Source of the DNA: Dyella lutea
GTDB taxonomy: Bacteria > Pseudomonadota > Gammaproteobacteria > Xanthomonadales > Rhodanobacteraceae
Length of the DNA: 64,000 nt
Assembly (NCBI RefSeq): GCF_024158035.1
Contig: NZ_JAMZEK010000001.1
Location: 1,406,001-1,470,000 of the forward strand
Direction: 5' to 3'
Shown here: positions 1 through 8,707 of the stretch, piece by piece
Numbering within the stretch: position 1 is the first letter of the stretch
How the letters are laid out: every line of letters starts with the position of its first letter
Translations under genes and position numbers: made by a program
The notes under the pieces: generated by a model
What the model was told of the DNA's origin: nothing
The model's input: only the letters and a program-made list of their open reading frames with translations
The model's database searches: none

Positions 1-9
1 CGACTCACG

Positions 10-1815
10 ATGAGCGGACGCAACGACCCGCGCGGCCCGCAAGGGCGCACCGAACCTACCCTGGGCAATCTCGACGATCTGGATCGTCCGGCACCCGCAC
101 CGCCGGCTCCGGACGATGGCCTGCCCCGGGTGGACGTGGAAGCGCCGCCGCATCGCGCCGCGTCGGCTTCGTCGCGTGCGCGACGCCAGCCCGAAGCGGA
201 ACCGGAGCAATCGCCCGCCCGCAAGCGCGGCTGGCTGGTTCCGCTGGCCCTGCTCGTGGTGGTGGGGCTGGCGACGGTGGCCTGGCTCAACCAGGACACG
301 CTGCGCGGCATGGTGCCGCGCACCAGCTTCAACGACGTGCTCTCGCGCGCCAATGCCGCGCTGCAGGCCGGGCATCTTGACGGTACCGACGGCACCAGCG
401 CACGCGAACTGTTCCAGGCCGCGCGCGCGCTCGAGCCGGACAACGACCGCGCGCTCGATGGCCTGCGTGCCGTCGGCCAGGCCGAGCTGGCCCAGGGCCA
501 GAAGCAGCTCGGTGCCGGCGACCTCGATGCCGCCACGCAGTCCGCTTCGGCCGCGCGCGAACTGCTCGGCGGTGGCACCGATGTCGACCAGCTCGACCGC
601 GCGATCGCCCTGGCGCGCCTCACCCACATGCATGCCTCGGACCTGGTCGAACGGGCGCGCGAGGCCCTGGCGCAGGGCAAATTGGACGGCCCCGACGGCG
701 CCGCCGCGCTGTTCACGCAGGTGCTCGCCGCCGACCCCGGCAACGCGGTGGCCTCGCACGGCCTGGACCAGGTCGGTAGCGCCTACGCCGATCTTGCACG
801 CAAGGCGCTGGATGCCGGCGACGCGGCCACCGCCGGAACGGCGATCGACAAGCTCGCCTCGCTGCTGCCGCGCTACGGCGACCTGCCGTCGCTGCGCGCA
901 CAGCAGGCCCAGGTGCAGCGTGCCCACGACGATGCGGTGAACCAGGCGGTGACCCAGGGCATGGAAGCGTTGCGCGCCGGTCGCATCAGCGGCTCCGGCG
1001 ACGACACCGCGCTGGCGTATTTCCAGAAGGCACTGACGCTCGACCCGAACAACCCTGCTGCCCAGTCGGGACTGGGCAAGGTGGTGCAGGCGCTCACCGT
1101 GCAGGCCAACGCGGCGATCGACAGCGGCGACGACGCCCAGGCCAGGGCTCTCCTCGACCAGGCCCAGGTACTGGCGCCGAAGTCCGCCGACCTGGCTGCC
1201 GCCCGGGCACGATTGGGTCAGGCAGCCCCGGCCGCGGCCGGATCGTCGGCCCCGGCTACGCAAACCGGTGCTGCGCCGACCGGCGCCGCCGGTGGAACAG
1301 CCAGCGCCTCTCCGGCGGCGCCGGCGAAAGACGACGCGTCCGGCGCACTGCTGCAGCCCAGCCTGACCCCGGCACAACAGGCCCAGGTCAGCTCGCTGGT
1401 GCAGCAGGCGAAAGAGGCCGCGCAGCGGGGCGACATCATGCTGCCGCCGGGCCAGAGCGCCTACGACCTGTACCGCAGCGCGCTGGCCATCGACGGCAAC
1501 GACAAGGCCGCGCGCGATGGCCTGCAGAACTTGCCGGCGACGGTGATCCAGCTGTTCAACCAGGCGCTGCAGGGCGGGCGTCTGGCCACGGCCGGCGACA
1601 TGCTCGGCAATCTCTCCGACCTGTCGCCGGGCGATCCGAACCAGGGCCAGCTGCGCAATCGCCTCGCCGAAGCCTGGCTGGATCGCGCCGAGCAGCAGCT
1701 GGACAGCGGCGACCGTCCCGGTGCCTCGCAATCGCTGGATCGCGTGCGCAAGCTGGCGCCACAGCATCCCCGGTTGGCCGAGCTGACCGCGCGCCTGAAC
1801 AACGCCGGGCAGTGA
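10..1815 (+). CDS. TPR-like repeat protein with one membrane anchor
   Basis: A 601-residue protein of unknown role. Residues 1-70 are Pro/Arg/Glu-rich and probably disordered. A single hydrophobic segment lies at about 75-93, preceded by RKRG, which suggests a cytoplasmic N-terminus and a periplasmic body. The rest is helical and built from four related modules of roughly 75-80 residues (about 113-188, 212-287, 314-390 and 464-540), plus a half module at the C-terminus. Each module has an A-L-x-x-G-x-[LI]-x-G turn, a DP-N TPR-like turn and a closing L-x-P. An Ala/Pro-rich linker (about 405-445) separates modules three and four. The next gene starts 4 nt downstream, so they are probably co-transcribed. 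A scaffold or envelope-associated role is inference from the TPR-like architecture; I do not recognise a specific family. Confidence 0.85.
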   Translation: MSGRNDPRGPQGRTEPTLGNLDDLDRPAPAPPAPDDGLPRVDVEAPPHRAASASSRARRQPEAEPEQSPARKRGWLVPLALLVVVGLATVAWLNQDTLRGMVPRTSFNDVLSRANAALQAGHLDGTDGTSARELFQAARALEPDNDRALDGLRAVGQAELAQGQKQLGAGDLDAATQSASAARELLGGGTDVDQLDRAIALARLTHMHASDLVERAREALAQGKLDGPDGAAALFTQVLAADPGNAVASHGLDQVGSAYADLARKALDAGDAATAGTAIDKLASLLPRYGDLPSLRAQQAQVQRAHDDAVNQAVTQGMEALRAGRISGSGDDTALAYFQKALTLDPNNPAAQSGLGKVVQALTVQANAAIDSGDDAQARALLDQAQVLAPKSADLAAARARLGQAAPAAAGSSAPATQTGAAPTGAAGGTASASPAAPAKDDASGALLQPSLTPAQQAQVSSLVQQAKEAAQRGDIMLPPGQSAYDLYRSALAIDGNDKAARDGLQNLPATVIQLFNQALQGGRLATAGDMLGNLSDLSPGDPNQGQLRNRLAEAWLDRAEQQLDSGDRPGASQSLDRVRKLAPQHPRLAELTARLNNAGQ

Positions 1816-1819
1816 TCGC

Positions 1820-2662
1820 ATGACCCTCCTGGTGCTGGGCGCCAGCAGCCAGATCGGCCGTTTCCTGCTGCCGCGGCTGCGTGAGGCCGGGCATGCCGTG
1901 CTTGCGCTGAGCCGTCGGCCACAACCGGCGATGCTCGGCGTGCGCTGGATCGAAGGTGGCTTGCCCGAAGCGATGCCACGCGACCTGCCGCCGCTGTCCG
2001 GCATTGTCAGTTACGGGCCGCTGCTGCCGTTCGCGCAGTGGCTGGCACAGGCGCCGCTGCGTGGGTTGCCGCGCATCGTTGCCACCAGTTCGATGAGTGC
2101 GCAGACCAAGCGCGACTCCGTCGTGGCCGCCGAACGGGAGATCGCGCGACTGCTGCACGAGGGCGAGCAGACGCTGGCGGATGCATGCGCGGCGCGGGGA
2201 CTGGCGTGGATGGTGCTGCGCCCGACCATCGTCTACGGCGCCGGGCTCGACCGCAGCCTGACCCCGATCGCCCGGCGCGCTGCGCGGCTGCGTCTGTTTC
2301 CGTTGCCGGCGGGGCGGGGACTCCGTCAGCCCGTGCACGCCGACGACATCGCCCTGGCGAGCATCGCTGCGCTGGACCCGTCCGCGGCCGGTGGCGTGGT
2401 CGTGCCGATCGGCGGCGGTGAACGGCTGACCGCCGCGCAGATGTTTGCCCGCGTGCGCGACAGCCTGCCAGTCGCCACCGTGCCGTTGCCGGTACCGAGC
2501 GTCGCCTTGCACTTGGCCGCGCGTCTGGCACCGAAGCTGCGCGGTCCGTTGGGACGCCTAGACGAGGACCTGGTGGCCGACAACACGGCGCTGCTGCGTC
2601 TGCTCGGCGTGCAGCCGCGGCCGTTCCGGCCGGACGCCGGCTGCTGGGGACCAGCGCGCTGA
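1820..2662 (+). CDS. NAD(P)-binding epimerase/dehydratase-like protein
   Basis: A 280-residue protein with an N-terminal Rossmann signature, GASSQIGR, at residues 7-14, the position where extended SDR enzymes bind NAD(P). The mid region resembles NAD-dependent epimerase/dehydratase proteins (for example RPTIVYGAG around residue 135). I do not see the classical YxxxK catalytic pair, so it may be an atypical SDR that binds cofactor without standard chemistry. It starts 4 nt after the TPR-like gene and is likely translated with it. The substrate is unknown. The family call is firm at the fold level and weak at the function level. Confidence 0.8.
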   Translation: MTLLVLGASSQIGRFLLPRLREAGHAVLALSRRPQPAMLGVRWIEGGLPEAMPRDLPPLSGIVSYGPLLPFAQWLAQAPLRGLPRIVATSSMSAQTKRDSVVAAEREIARLLHEGEQTLADACAARGLAWMVLRPTIVYGAGLDRSLTPIARRAARLRLFPLPAGRGLRQPVHADDIALASIAALDPSAAGGVVVPIGGGERLTAAQMFARVRDSLPVATVPLPVPSVALHLAARLAPKLRGPLGRLDEDLVADNTALLRLLGVQPRPFRPDAGCWGPAR

Positions 2663-2746
2663 TCCGCCCGCGGATCGCCTGCGTCGTGCCCGCATCCTGC
2701 CCCGCCCGCGCGGCGGGCATTCATATTTGCGCCGGGGGTGAGGGCC

Positions 2747-2752
2747 TATCAT
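2747..2752 (+). promoter_or_regulatory. Putative -10 element for mrcB
   Basis: TATCAT, five of six matches to the sigma-70 -10 consensus, lies 30 nt before the preferred TTG start of the PBP1B gene. No convincing -35 hexamer is visible. It supports a start downstream of 2752 rather than the longer GTG reading at 2738. Confidence 0.4.
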
Positions 2753-2782
2753 CGACCCCGTTTTCCCCGGGAATTCCTCGCG

Positions 2783-5113
2783 TTGGCCTTTGTGACCCGA
2801 CTGCAATCCTTCGTCCGCACCGCCTGGCCGTGGGTGCGTATTCCGTTCTGGATCGGGGTGGGCCTGTTCTTCGGCTTCCTGCTGCCTTACACGCTGGTGC
2901 TCAACAAGCGTGTGCAGGACCGTTTCAACGATCTGGTGTTCGCGGTGCCCACGCGGGTGTTCGCGCGCCCGTTGCAACTCGAGGCCGGCGAGCCGATGAC
3001 GCCGGCGGCGCTGGAGCTGGAGCTGACCTTCGCCGGCTACAGCGATGACGGCAAGGGCGAGTTGCCCGGACGGTGGGGCAAACACGGCGTGCGCTACACG
3101 ATCTCCTCGCGCGGCTATGCCGGCCCGGACGGGGGCGAGTTGCCCAAGCGTATCGTGGTCACGATGGGGCGGGGCGTGGTCGCCTCGGTGCTCGACGCGG
3201 GTAGCGGCAAGCCGCTGAAGGAAGCTCACCTCGACCCGGCACGCATCGCCACCGTGTACGGCGCACAGCAGGAGGAACGCCGCATCGTGCACCTGGCCGA
3301 CGTGCCGCCGCTGCTGGTGTCCGGCCTGCAGGCGGTCGAGGACCGCGACTTCAAGCACCACATCGGTATCGACTTCACCGCGATCCTGCGTGCGGCTTTC
3401 GCCAACCTGCGCGCCGGCCACACCGTGCAGGGCGGTTCGACGCTGACCCAGCAGCTGGTGCGCAACCTGTTCCTGGACCGCAACCAGAACTTCACCCGCA
3501 AGTTCAACGAGGCGATCCTCTCGCTGCTGATCGAGGCGCACTATCCGAAGTCGCGCATCCTCGAGGCCTACATCAACGAGGTGTTCCTCGGCCAGCAGGG
3601 CAGCCAGGCCGTGCACGGTTTCGCGGCGGCGGCGGAGTTCTACTTCGGCCGGCGGCTGGAGGAGCTTCGGCCGCAGGAGATCGCCTTGCTGGTCGGCATG
3701 GTCAAGGGGCCGAGCTACTACGATCCGCGGCGCTATCCCGAGCATGCGCTGGCACGCCGCAACTTGGTGCTGGAGCAGTTCGCCAAGACCGGCCTGATGA
3801 CCGCCGCGCAGGCCAAGGCGGCCGAGGCCGCGCCATTGGGCATCGCCGACAACGCGCAGCTGCCGCACAACCGCTTCCCGGCCTTCATGGACCTGGTGCG
3901 CCGGCAGATCCGGGCCGACTTCGACGATGACACCCTTCGTGCGGGCAACCTGTCGATTTTCACTACGCTCGATCCGGCCGCGCAGCTGTACGCGGAGAAG
4001 GCGGTGACGGACGCGGTGAAGTCGCTGGGCAAGCGCGGCAATGCGGTGCAGGCTGCCGGAGTGGTGACCGATGCGCACACCGGCAGCGTGCTGGCGGTGA
4101 TCGGCAGCAAGACGCCTGGCGATCCCGGCTTCAATCGGGCGATGGACGCGCAGCGCCCGGTCGGCTCTACCATCAAGCCGTTCGTCTATCTGGTCGCGCT
4201 GACCGATCCGGCGCACTGGAACCTCGGCACGCTGCTGGACGACAGCCCGGTCAGCATGCGCCAGCCGGACGGTTCGATGTGGGAGCCGCACAACGATGAC
4301 AACCAGAGCCACGGCATGTTGCCGATGGTCGACGCGCTGGCGCATTCCTGGAACCTGGCGACGATCCACCTCGGGCTCGAGGTCGGCCTGCCGCGGATCC
4401 AGGCGTTCCTGGAGTCGTTCGGCTTCAAGGACATCAACCCCAGTCCCTCGCTGCTGATCGGTGCGCAGGACATGGCGCCGCTGCAACTGGCGCAGCTCTA
4501 TGAATACCTCGCCTCCGACGGTCACGCGCTGCCGCTGCTGGCGGTGCGCGGCGTGGTCGACGGTAACGGCCGCACCATCAAGCGCTACGAGGTGCAGGAA
4601 GGCCCCGGCGAGTACCAGCCGGCGGTGCGCCTGATCACCTGGGCGATGCAGCAGGTGGCGGTGTTCGGCACGGCGCACTCGATCGGCGACTCCGGGCTGG
4701 CCTGGCTGAATGCCGCCGGCAAGACCGGCACCAGCAACGATACCCGCGACAGCTGGTTCGCCGGCTTCACCGGCGACCGTCTGGCCGTGTTCTGGATGGG
4801 CCGCGACGACAACAAGCCGACCGGGCTGTTCGGCGCCACCGGCGGCCTGCGCATCTGGCGCAACCTGTTCGCGCGGCTGCCGACCCGGCCGCTGTCGGCC
4901 GAGCCCGGTCCCGGCCTGGAGATGACCTGGATCAATCCCGCCGACGGCAAGCGCACCGATCCGCAATGCAATGGCGCGCGCCAGCTGCCGGTGGTCGCCG
5001 GCAGCCTGCCACCGGATACCGACAGCTGCTTCTGGCAGCGAGTCGGCAATTTCTTCGGCGTCGGCGACAACAACAATTCGCCGGCGCGGCCCGCGCCGAC
5101 TCCCACCCACTAA
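2783..5113 (+). CDS. mrcB: Penicillin-binding protein 1B (bifunctional class A PBP)
   Basis: Class A PBP that polymerises lipid II (GT51 glycosyltransferase) and cross-links peptidoglycan (transpeptidase) at the outer face of the inner membrane. An N-terminal membrane anchor (residues about 15-40) is followed by a UB2H-like region. The glycosyltransferase domain contains EDRDFKHHIGID and QGGSTLTQQLVRN. The transpeptidase domain carries STIK near residue 462, the SWN motif and KTGTS. At about 776 residues it is slightly shorter than E. coli PBP1B. I chose TTG 2783 because a GGGAA Shine-Dalgarno-like stretch lies about 10 nt upstream and a TATCAT box upstream of that. GTG 2738 (in frame) would place the promoter inside the gene, and GTG 2792 is also possible. 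The lipoprotein gene begins 9 nt after the stop. Confidence 0.95.
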   Translation: MAFVTRLQSFVRTAWPWVRIPFWIGVGLFFGFLLPYTLVLNKRVQDRFNDLVFAVPTRVFARPLQLEAGEPMTPAALELELTFAGYSDDGKGELPGRWGKHGVRYTISSRGYAGPDGGELPKRIVVTMGRGVVASVLDAGSGKPLKEAHLDPARIATVYGAQQEERRIVHLADVPPLLVSGLQAVEDRDFKHHIGIDFTAILRAAFANLRAGHTVQGGSTLTQQLVRNLFLDRNQNFTRKFNEAILSLLIEAHYPKSRILEAYINEVFLGQQGSQAVHGFAAAAEFYFGRRLEELRPQEIALLVGMVKGPSYYDPRRYPEHALARRNLVLEQFAKTGLMTAAQAKAAEAAPLGIADNAQLPHNRFPAFMDLVRRQIRADFDDDTLRAGNLSIFTTLDPAAQLYAEKAVTDAVKSLGKRGNAVQAAGVVTDAHTGSVLAVIGSKTPGDPGFNRAMDAQRPVGSTIKPFVYLVALTDPAHWNLGTLLDDSPVSMRQPDGSMWEPHNDDNQSHGMLPMVDALAHSWNLATIHLGLEVGLPRIQAFLESFGFKDINPSPSLLIGAQDMAPLQLAQLYEYLASDGHALPLLAVRGVVDGNGRTIKRYEVQEGPGEYQPAVRLITWAMQQVAVFGTAHSIGDSGLAWLNAAGKTGTSNDTRDSWFAGFTGDRLAVFWMGRDDNKPTGLFGATGGLRIWRNLFARLPTRPLSAEPGPGLEMTWINPADGKRTDPQCNGARQLPVVAGSLPPDTDSCFWQRVGNFFGVGDNNNSPARPAPTPTH

Positions 5114-5122
5114 GCCCCAGCC

Positions 5123-5647
5123 ATGTCCGCGTATCGCATTCACCGTATCCTCCCCGTCGCCGCCGCCGTGTTGCTGGCCGGCTGCTTCGCCGACAACCCG
5201 CCCGCACCGCCGTCGCCGCCACCGCCCTCGCCGCAGGCGATGGTCGATGCGATCCACGCCGCCGGTGAGCGCGAGCAGTCGGTGATCGACGTCAGTCCGC
5301 TGCGCGATCCGGGCGTAGCTTCGCTGCAGGACGCCGCACAGGCCGACGAACGTGCCGGCGATTTCAAGAATGCTGCCGGCAAGCTCGACCAGGCCCTGCG
5401 GCTCAGCCCCGAGTCGCCGGACCTGCTGCAGGATCGCGCTGAGCTGGCGGTGCGTCTGCAGGATTTCCCGGTGGCCGAAAAGCTGGCGCAGAAATCGTGG
5501 TCGCTGGGTCCGAAGCTGGGTCCGCTGTGCGCGCGCAACTGGCAGACCGTGGTGGAGGTCCGCCTGCATGCCCGCGACAACGCCGGTGCTGCCCATGCGC
5601 AGCAGCAGGTGCAGGCGTGCCACAAGCCCGGCATCAACCGCTTCTGA
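5123..5647 (+). CDS. TPR-containing lipoprotein
   Basis: A 174-residue probable lipoprotein. The N-terminus has basic residues, a hydrophobic stretch and the lipobox LLAGC with the acylated Cys near residue 20, followed by a Pro-rich tether. The rest is helical with TPR-like features (residues about 70-125, including ALRLSPESPDLLQDRAEL). It follows mrcB by 9 nt, so they probably share a transcript. E. coli PBP1B is activated by the outer-membrane lipoprotein LpoB, so a lipoprotein directly after mrcB is suggestive. However, I see no sequence resemblance to LpoB, and a partner role is inference only. Confidence 0.8.
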   Translation: MSAYRIHRILPVAAAVLLAGCFADNPPAPPSPPPPSPQAMVDAIHAAGEREQSVIDVSPLRDPGVASLQDAAQADERAGDFKNAAGKLDQALRLSPESPDLLQDRAELAVRLQDFPVAEKLAQKSWSLGPKLGPLCARNWQTVVEVRLHARDNAGAAHAQQQVQACHKPGINRF

Positions 5648-5653
5648 ACCGGA

Positions 5654-5875
5654 TCAGGCGTGGTGGGGGTTCCACGCGGCCAATGCCGGCCAGCCGAGCA
5701 TCAGCACGATCACCCCGGCGAAGCTGATCCGGTCGGCACGGCGGGCGCCCGCCGGGAAAGCGTCCCAGCGTGATCGCCAGCAGGGCTGCGCGGCCAAGCT
5801 GGAAAAGCACGCTTTCCCACAGCGCGTCGCGGACCAGGAACCACACGACCCCAGCCGTCCATCCCAGATCGGCAT
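5654..5875 (-). pseudogene. Frameshifted small membrane protein
   Basis: Reading the minus strand, one frame (about 5866 down to 5757) gives a hydrophobic N-terminal half with WTAGVVWFLVRDALWESV and LGRAALLAITLGRF. A different frame (about 5740 down to the stop at 5654) gives a second membrane segment, FAGVIVLMLGWPALAAW. Joining them across the G/C-rich tract at 5741-5755 makes a coherent two-helix membrane protein of roughly 70 residues. The start is unclear: a GAAGGAG lies just before ATG 5875, but that ATG is in the second frame. Either a real frameshift, a sequencing error in the GC run, or chance. Convergent with the lipoprotein gene and divergent from the helicase gene. Confidence 0.5.
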
Positions 5876-5948
5876 CGCTCCTTCGGGCCGATGGAATCGT
5901 AGCGTTCGCGTGCTCGCCGTGCCGCAACCCCTCCGCCATACTTGGCGG

Positions 5949-7907
5949 ATGATCGATCCCGATGACGCCGCGCCCGACGACGTCGGTGCGCTGCTCGGCG
6001 CCGACGGTCCATTCGCCCGCGAGCTGCCCAACTTTGCTCCCCGTGCTGCGCAGCAGGACATGGCGCGGACCATCGCGCATGCCATCGCCGAGCGCGAGAC
6101 GCTGATCGCCGAGGCCGGCACCGGCACCGGCAAGACCTACGCCTATCTCGTGCCGGCGCTGCTGTCCGGCGCACGGGTAATCGTCTCCACCGGCACCAAG
6201 GCGCTGCAGGACCAGCTGTTCTTCCGCGACCTGCCGCGGGTGCGCTCGGTGCTCGGCAGCCGTCTGAAGACGGCCCTGCTGAAAGGCCGCGCCAACTACC
6301 TGTGCCTGTACCGGCTGGACCAGACCGTGCGCGACGGCGGCAGCCTCGCCCCGGCGCAGGCGCACCAGCTGGCGGCGATCCGCACCTGGTCGGCGCGCAC
6401 CCGTCACGGCGACCGCATGGAGCTGGCCGAAGTGCCGGAAGAGTCGCCGCTGTGGCCGCGCGTCACCTCCACGCCGGAGAACTGCCTGGGCGTGGAGTGC
6501 GCGTTCTACGACGACTGCCACGTGGTGAAGGCACGGCGCGAGGCGCAGGAGGCGGACGTGGTGGTGGTCAATCACCATCTGTTGTTCGCCGACCTCGCGC
6601 TCAAGCAGGAAGGCTTCGGCGAGATCCTGCCCGGCGCGCAGGCCTTCATCCTCGACGAGGCGCACCAGGTGCCGGAGCTGGCCGGCCAGTTCTTTTCGCA
6701 GAGCGTGAGCGCGCGCCAGCTGTCGGAGTTGGCGCAGGACGCGCTGGCCGAATGCAGCGGCATCACCGGTGCCATCGGCCTGCTGCTGGAGCCGGTCGAA
6801 GCGCTGCAGGACGCGCTGAAGCAGCTGCGCGCGGCGATGGAATCACTGCCGATGCGCGGCCCGTTCGCCGAGCTGGACAGCCGCGCCGCCGTGCGCGATG
6901 GGTTGCATGACGTGGCCGAGCTGGTCGCCGCGCTGTCCGATCAACTCGCCTCGCAGGCCGAGCGATCGCGCGGCTTCGCCAACGTGTACGAGCGCTCGCT
7001 GACCTTGAGCGAGCGGCTGGAGCGCATCGTCGAAGGCCAGGCCGGCGAGGCGCGCGGTATCGACGTGCGCTGGTACGAACTGTTCCCGCGTGGCTTCGCC
7101 ATCCACGCCACACCGCTGGATCTGGCCGCGCCTCTGCGCGCGATGCGCGAGCGCACCCAGGCGGCGTGGATCTACACCTCGGCCACGCTGTCGGTCGGCG
7201 GCGAGTTCGGTCACTTCGCGCGCCAGCTCGGGCTGGAGGATCCGCAGACGCTGAGCCTGGAGAGTCCGTTCGACTATGCGCGCCAGGCGCTGTGCTATCT
7301 GCCGCCGGGGCTGCCCGATCCGGCCGCGCGCGACTACACCGACAAGGTGATCGAAGCGGTGCTGCCGGTGCTCGAGGCCTCCAACGGCCGCGCCTTCGTG
7401 CTGTTCACCTCGCATCGCGCGCTGCGCCGCGCCGCCGAGCTGCTGCGTACGCGCGTGCCCTGGCCGCTGTTCGTGCAGGGCGAGGCGCCACGGCACCGGC
7501 TGCTGGAGGAGTTCCGCGCCAGCGGCCACGGCGTGCTGCTGGGCGCGGCGAGTTTCTGGGAAGGCGTGGATGTGGCCGGCGAGGCGCTGAGCGTGGTGGT
7601 GATCGACAAGCTGCCGTTCGCCGCGCCCGACGATCCCGTGCTGCAAGCCCGGCTGGAAGCGCTGGAGCAGGCCGGCATCAATCCGTTCATGGCATGGCAG
7701 GTGCCCAGCGCGGCGATTGCGCTGAAGCAGGGTGCGGGCCGGCTGATCCGCGACGTGTACGATCGCGGCGTGCTGGTGCTGTGCGATCCGCGATTGATGA
7801 GCAAGGGCTACGGCAAGCTGTTCCTGGCCAGCCTGCCGCCGATGCCACGCACGCGCGAGCTGGGCGACGTGCGGGCGTTCTTCGCGGTGCCGGGCGAGGA
7901 CGGCTAG
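5949..7907 (+). CDS. yoaA: ATP-dependent DNA helicase, DinG/YoaA family
   Basis: A 652-residue superfamily 2, XPD-like 5'-3' DNA helicase involved in damage tolerance. Walker A GTGTGKT is at residues 57-63 and the DEAH box (DEAHQ) near residue 235. Between them is a cysteine cluster (NYLC, then ENCLGVECAFYDDC) that would ligate the XPD-type 4Fe-4S cluster. Length is close to E. coli YoaA (about 636 residues), so YoaA rather than the longer DinG is the better match. Start ATG 5949 opens MIDPDD. A CATACT -10-like hexamer sits 6 nt upstream and no clear Shine-Dalgarno is present, raising the possibility of leaderless translation. The reading frame remains open upstream to 5352 but that part lacks family similarity. 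Confidence 0.93.
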   Translation: MIDPDDAAPDDVGALLGADGPFARELPNFAPRAAQQDMARTIAHAIAERETLIAEAGTGTGKTYAYLVPALLSGARVIVSTGTKALQDQLFFRDLPRVRSVLGSRLKTALLKGRANYLCLYRLDQTVRDGGSLAPAQAHQLAAIRTWSARTRHGDRMELAEVPEESPLWPRVTSTPENCLGVECAFYDDCHVVKARREAQEADVVVVNHHLLFADLALKQEGFGEILPGAQAFILDEAHQVPELAGQFFSQSVSARQLSELAQDALAECSGITGAIGLLLEPVEALQDALKQLRAAMESLPMRGPFAELDSRAAVRDGLHDVAELVAALSDQLASQAERSRGFANVYERSLTLSERLERIVEGQAGEARGIDVRWYELFPRGFAIHATPLDLAAPLRAMRERTQAAWIYTSATLSVGGEFGHFARQLGLEDPQTLSLESPFDYARQALCYLPPGLPDPAARDYTDKVIEAVLPVLEASNGRAFVLFTSHRALRRAAELLRTRVPWPLFVQGEAPRHRLLEEFRASGHGVLLGAASFWEGVDVAGEALSVVVIDKLPFAAPDDPVLQARLEALEQAGINPFMAWQVPSAAIALKQGAGRLIRDVYDRGVLVLCDPRLMSKGYGKLFLASLPPMPRTRELGDVRAFFAVPGEDG

Positions 7908-7968
7908 GCGCCGTCATTGTCGCGAACGCGGAAGGCGCTTATTCACGACGACACCGGTCCTCCGCCAT

Positions 7969-8017
7969 GCCTTTTGCGAAAAGGCCAAATGGATTCCCGC
8001 GTTCGCGGGAATGACGG
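7969..8017 (+). repeat. Intergenic double palindrome, dispersed repeat copy 1
   Basis: Two adjacent perfect dyads lie in the 287-nt gap after the helicase gene. The first has arms GCCTTTT and AAAAGGC around GCG (7969-7985). The second has arms ATTCCCGCG and CGCGGGAAT around TT (7993-8012). The core TGGATTCCCGC...GCGGGAATGACG recurs in opposite orientation at 55811-55837. Repeats of this ATTCCC/GGGAAT type are common between genes in several proteobacteria. The first hairpin has no U-tract to make it a standard terminator. The rest of the 7908-8194 gap holds only the TATCAT box near 8162. Confidence 0.6.
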
Positions 8018-8161
8018 CGAGGAAGTGGCGACTGTCCTGGGTGCCGCGGCAGAGACCGGGCGCGAATGACATCGGCGCCTGAGGCGCCATCGCGACGTGC
8101 TGCTGCCAGCGACCGCCCGAGCAACCTTCTCGTGCTCCTGCGCGCTCGCGCGCCGCTTGGC

Positions 8162-8167
8162 TATCAT
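8162..8167 (+). promoter_or_regulatory. Putative -10 element before the VOC gene
   Basis: TATCAT, 28 nt before the VOC-family ATG, followed by a strong GGGGAGGGAG ribosome binding site at 8181-8190. The -35 is not recognisable. Confidence 0.35.
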
Positions 8168-8194
8168 CCGGGCTTCCAACGGGGAGGGAGGCCT

Positions 8195-8566
8195 ATGGCC
8201 AAGGTCACTGGTTTGGGTGGGGTGTTTTTCCGGGCGCGCGACCCTAAGGCGCTAGCGCAGTGGTACGCCACGCATCTCGGGCTGGTGGTGGACCCTTCAT
8301 ACGGCGGGGTGCGCTTCGAGGAGGATGCGGCGCGGCCGGGCTTTACCTTGTGGACGCCGTTCGCGCAGGACACGGGTTATTTCGGCGATCCGGCACAGCC
8401 GTTCATGCTGAACTTCCGCGTGGACGATCTCGATGCGCTGCTGGCCCAGCTGCGCGCGGCCGGCGTCTGGGTAGACGAGCAGCGCGAGGGCGGCGAGTAC
8501 GGCCGCTTCGGCTGGATTCGCGATCCGGAAGGCCATCGCGTCGAGTTGTGGCAGCCGCCGGGGTAA
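8195..8566 (+). CDS. VOC (glyoxalase/bleomycin resistance fold) family protein
   Basis: A 123-residue single-domain VOC protein. It begins with the typical beta strand VTGLGGVFFRARDP and ends with the matching strand GRFGWIRDPEGHRVELWQP, where the terminal Glu is a usual metal ligand in the fold. VOC proteins include glyoxalases, extradiol dioxygenases and antibiotic-binding proteins, and the substrate cannot be told from sequence. ATG 8195 is preferred over the upstream in-frame ATG 8066 because a near-perfect GGGGAGGGAG site lies 5 nt before it and family similarity starts there. It is an isolated transcription unit by spacing. Confidence 0.88.
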   Translation: MAKVTGLGGVFFRARDPKALAQWYATHLGLVVDPSYGGVRFEEDAARPGFTLWTPFAQDTGYFGDPAQPFMLNFRVDDLDALLAQLRAAGVWVDEQREGGEYGRFGWIRDPEGHRVELWQPPG

Positions 8567-8707
8567 GCTCGGGCGTCGCATGCGGCTGCCTTGCGGGCGG
8601 TCGCGTCGGCACTTGGTGCGGTGCAAGGTACATACGTATTCAGGTCGAGCCGGCGCCGGTGGCGTCGCAGAATCGGCGGGACTTCAACATCAGGGGTGGA
8701 ACACACG

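Noticed and set aside
2738-2782. GTG 2738 as the mrcB start
   Set aside because: It would put the TATCAT promoter-like box and the ribosome site inside the coding region; the added residues have no similarity.
2558-5623. 1021-codon open frame on the minus strand across the mrcB gene
   Set aside because: It is an antisense shadow of a clear PBP1B gene. Composition is Arg/His/Gln-rich as expected for a GC-rich third-position shadow, and there is no family similarity.
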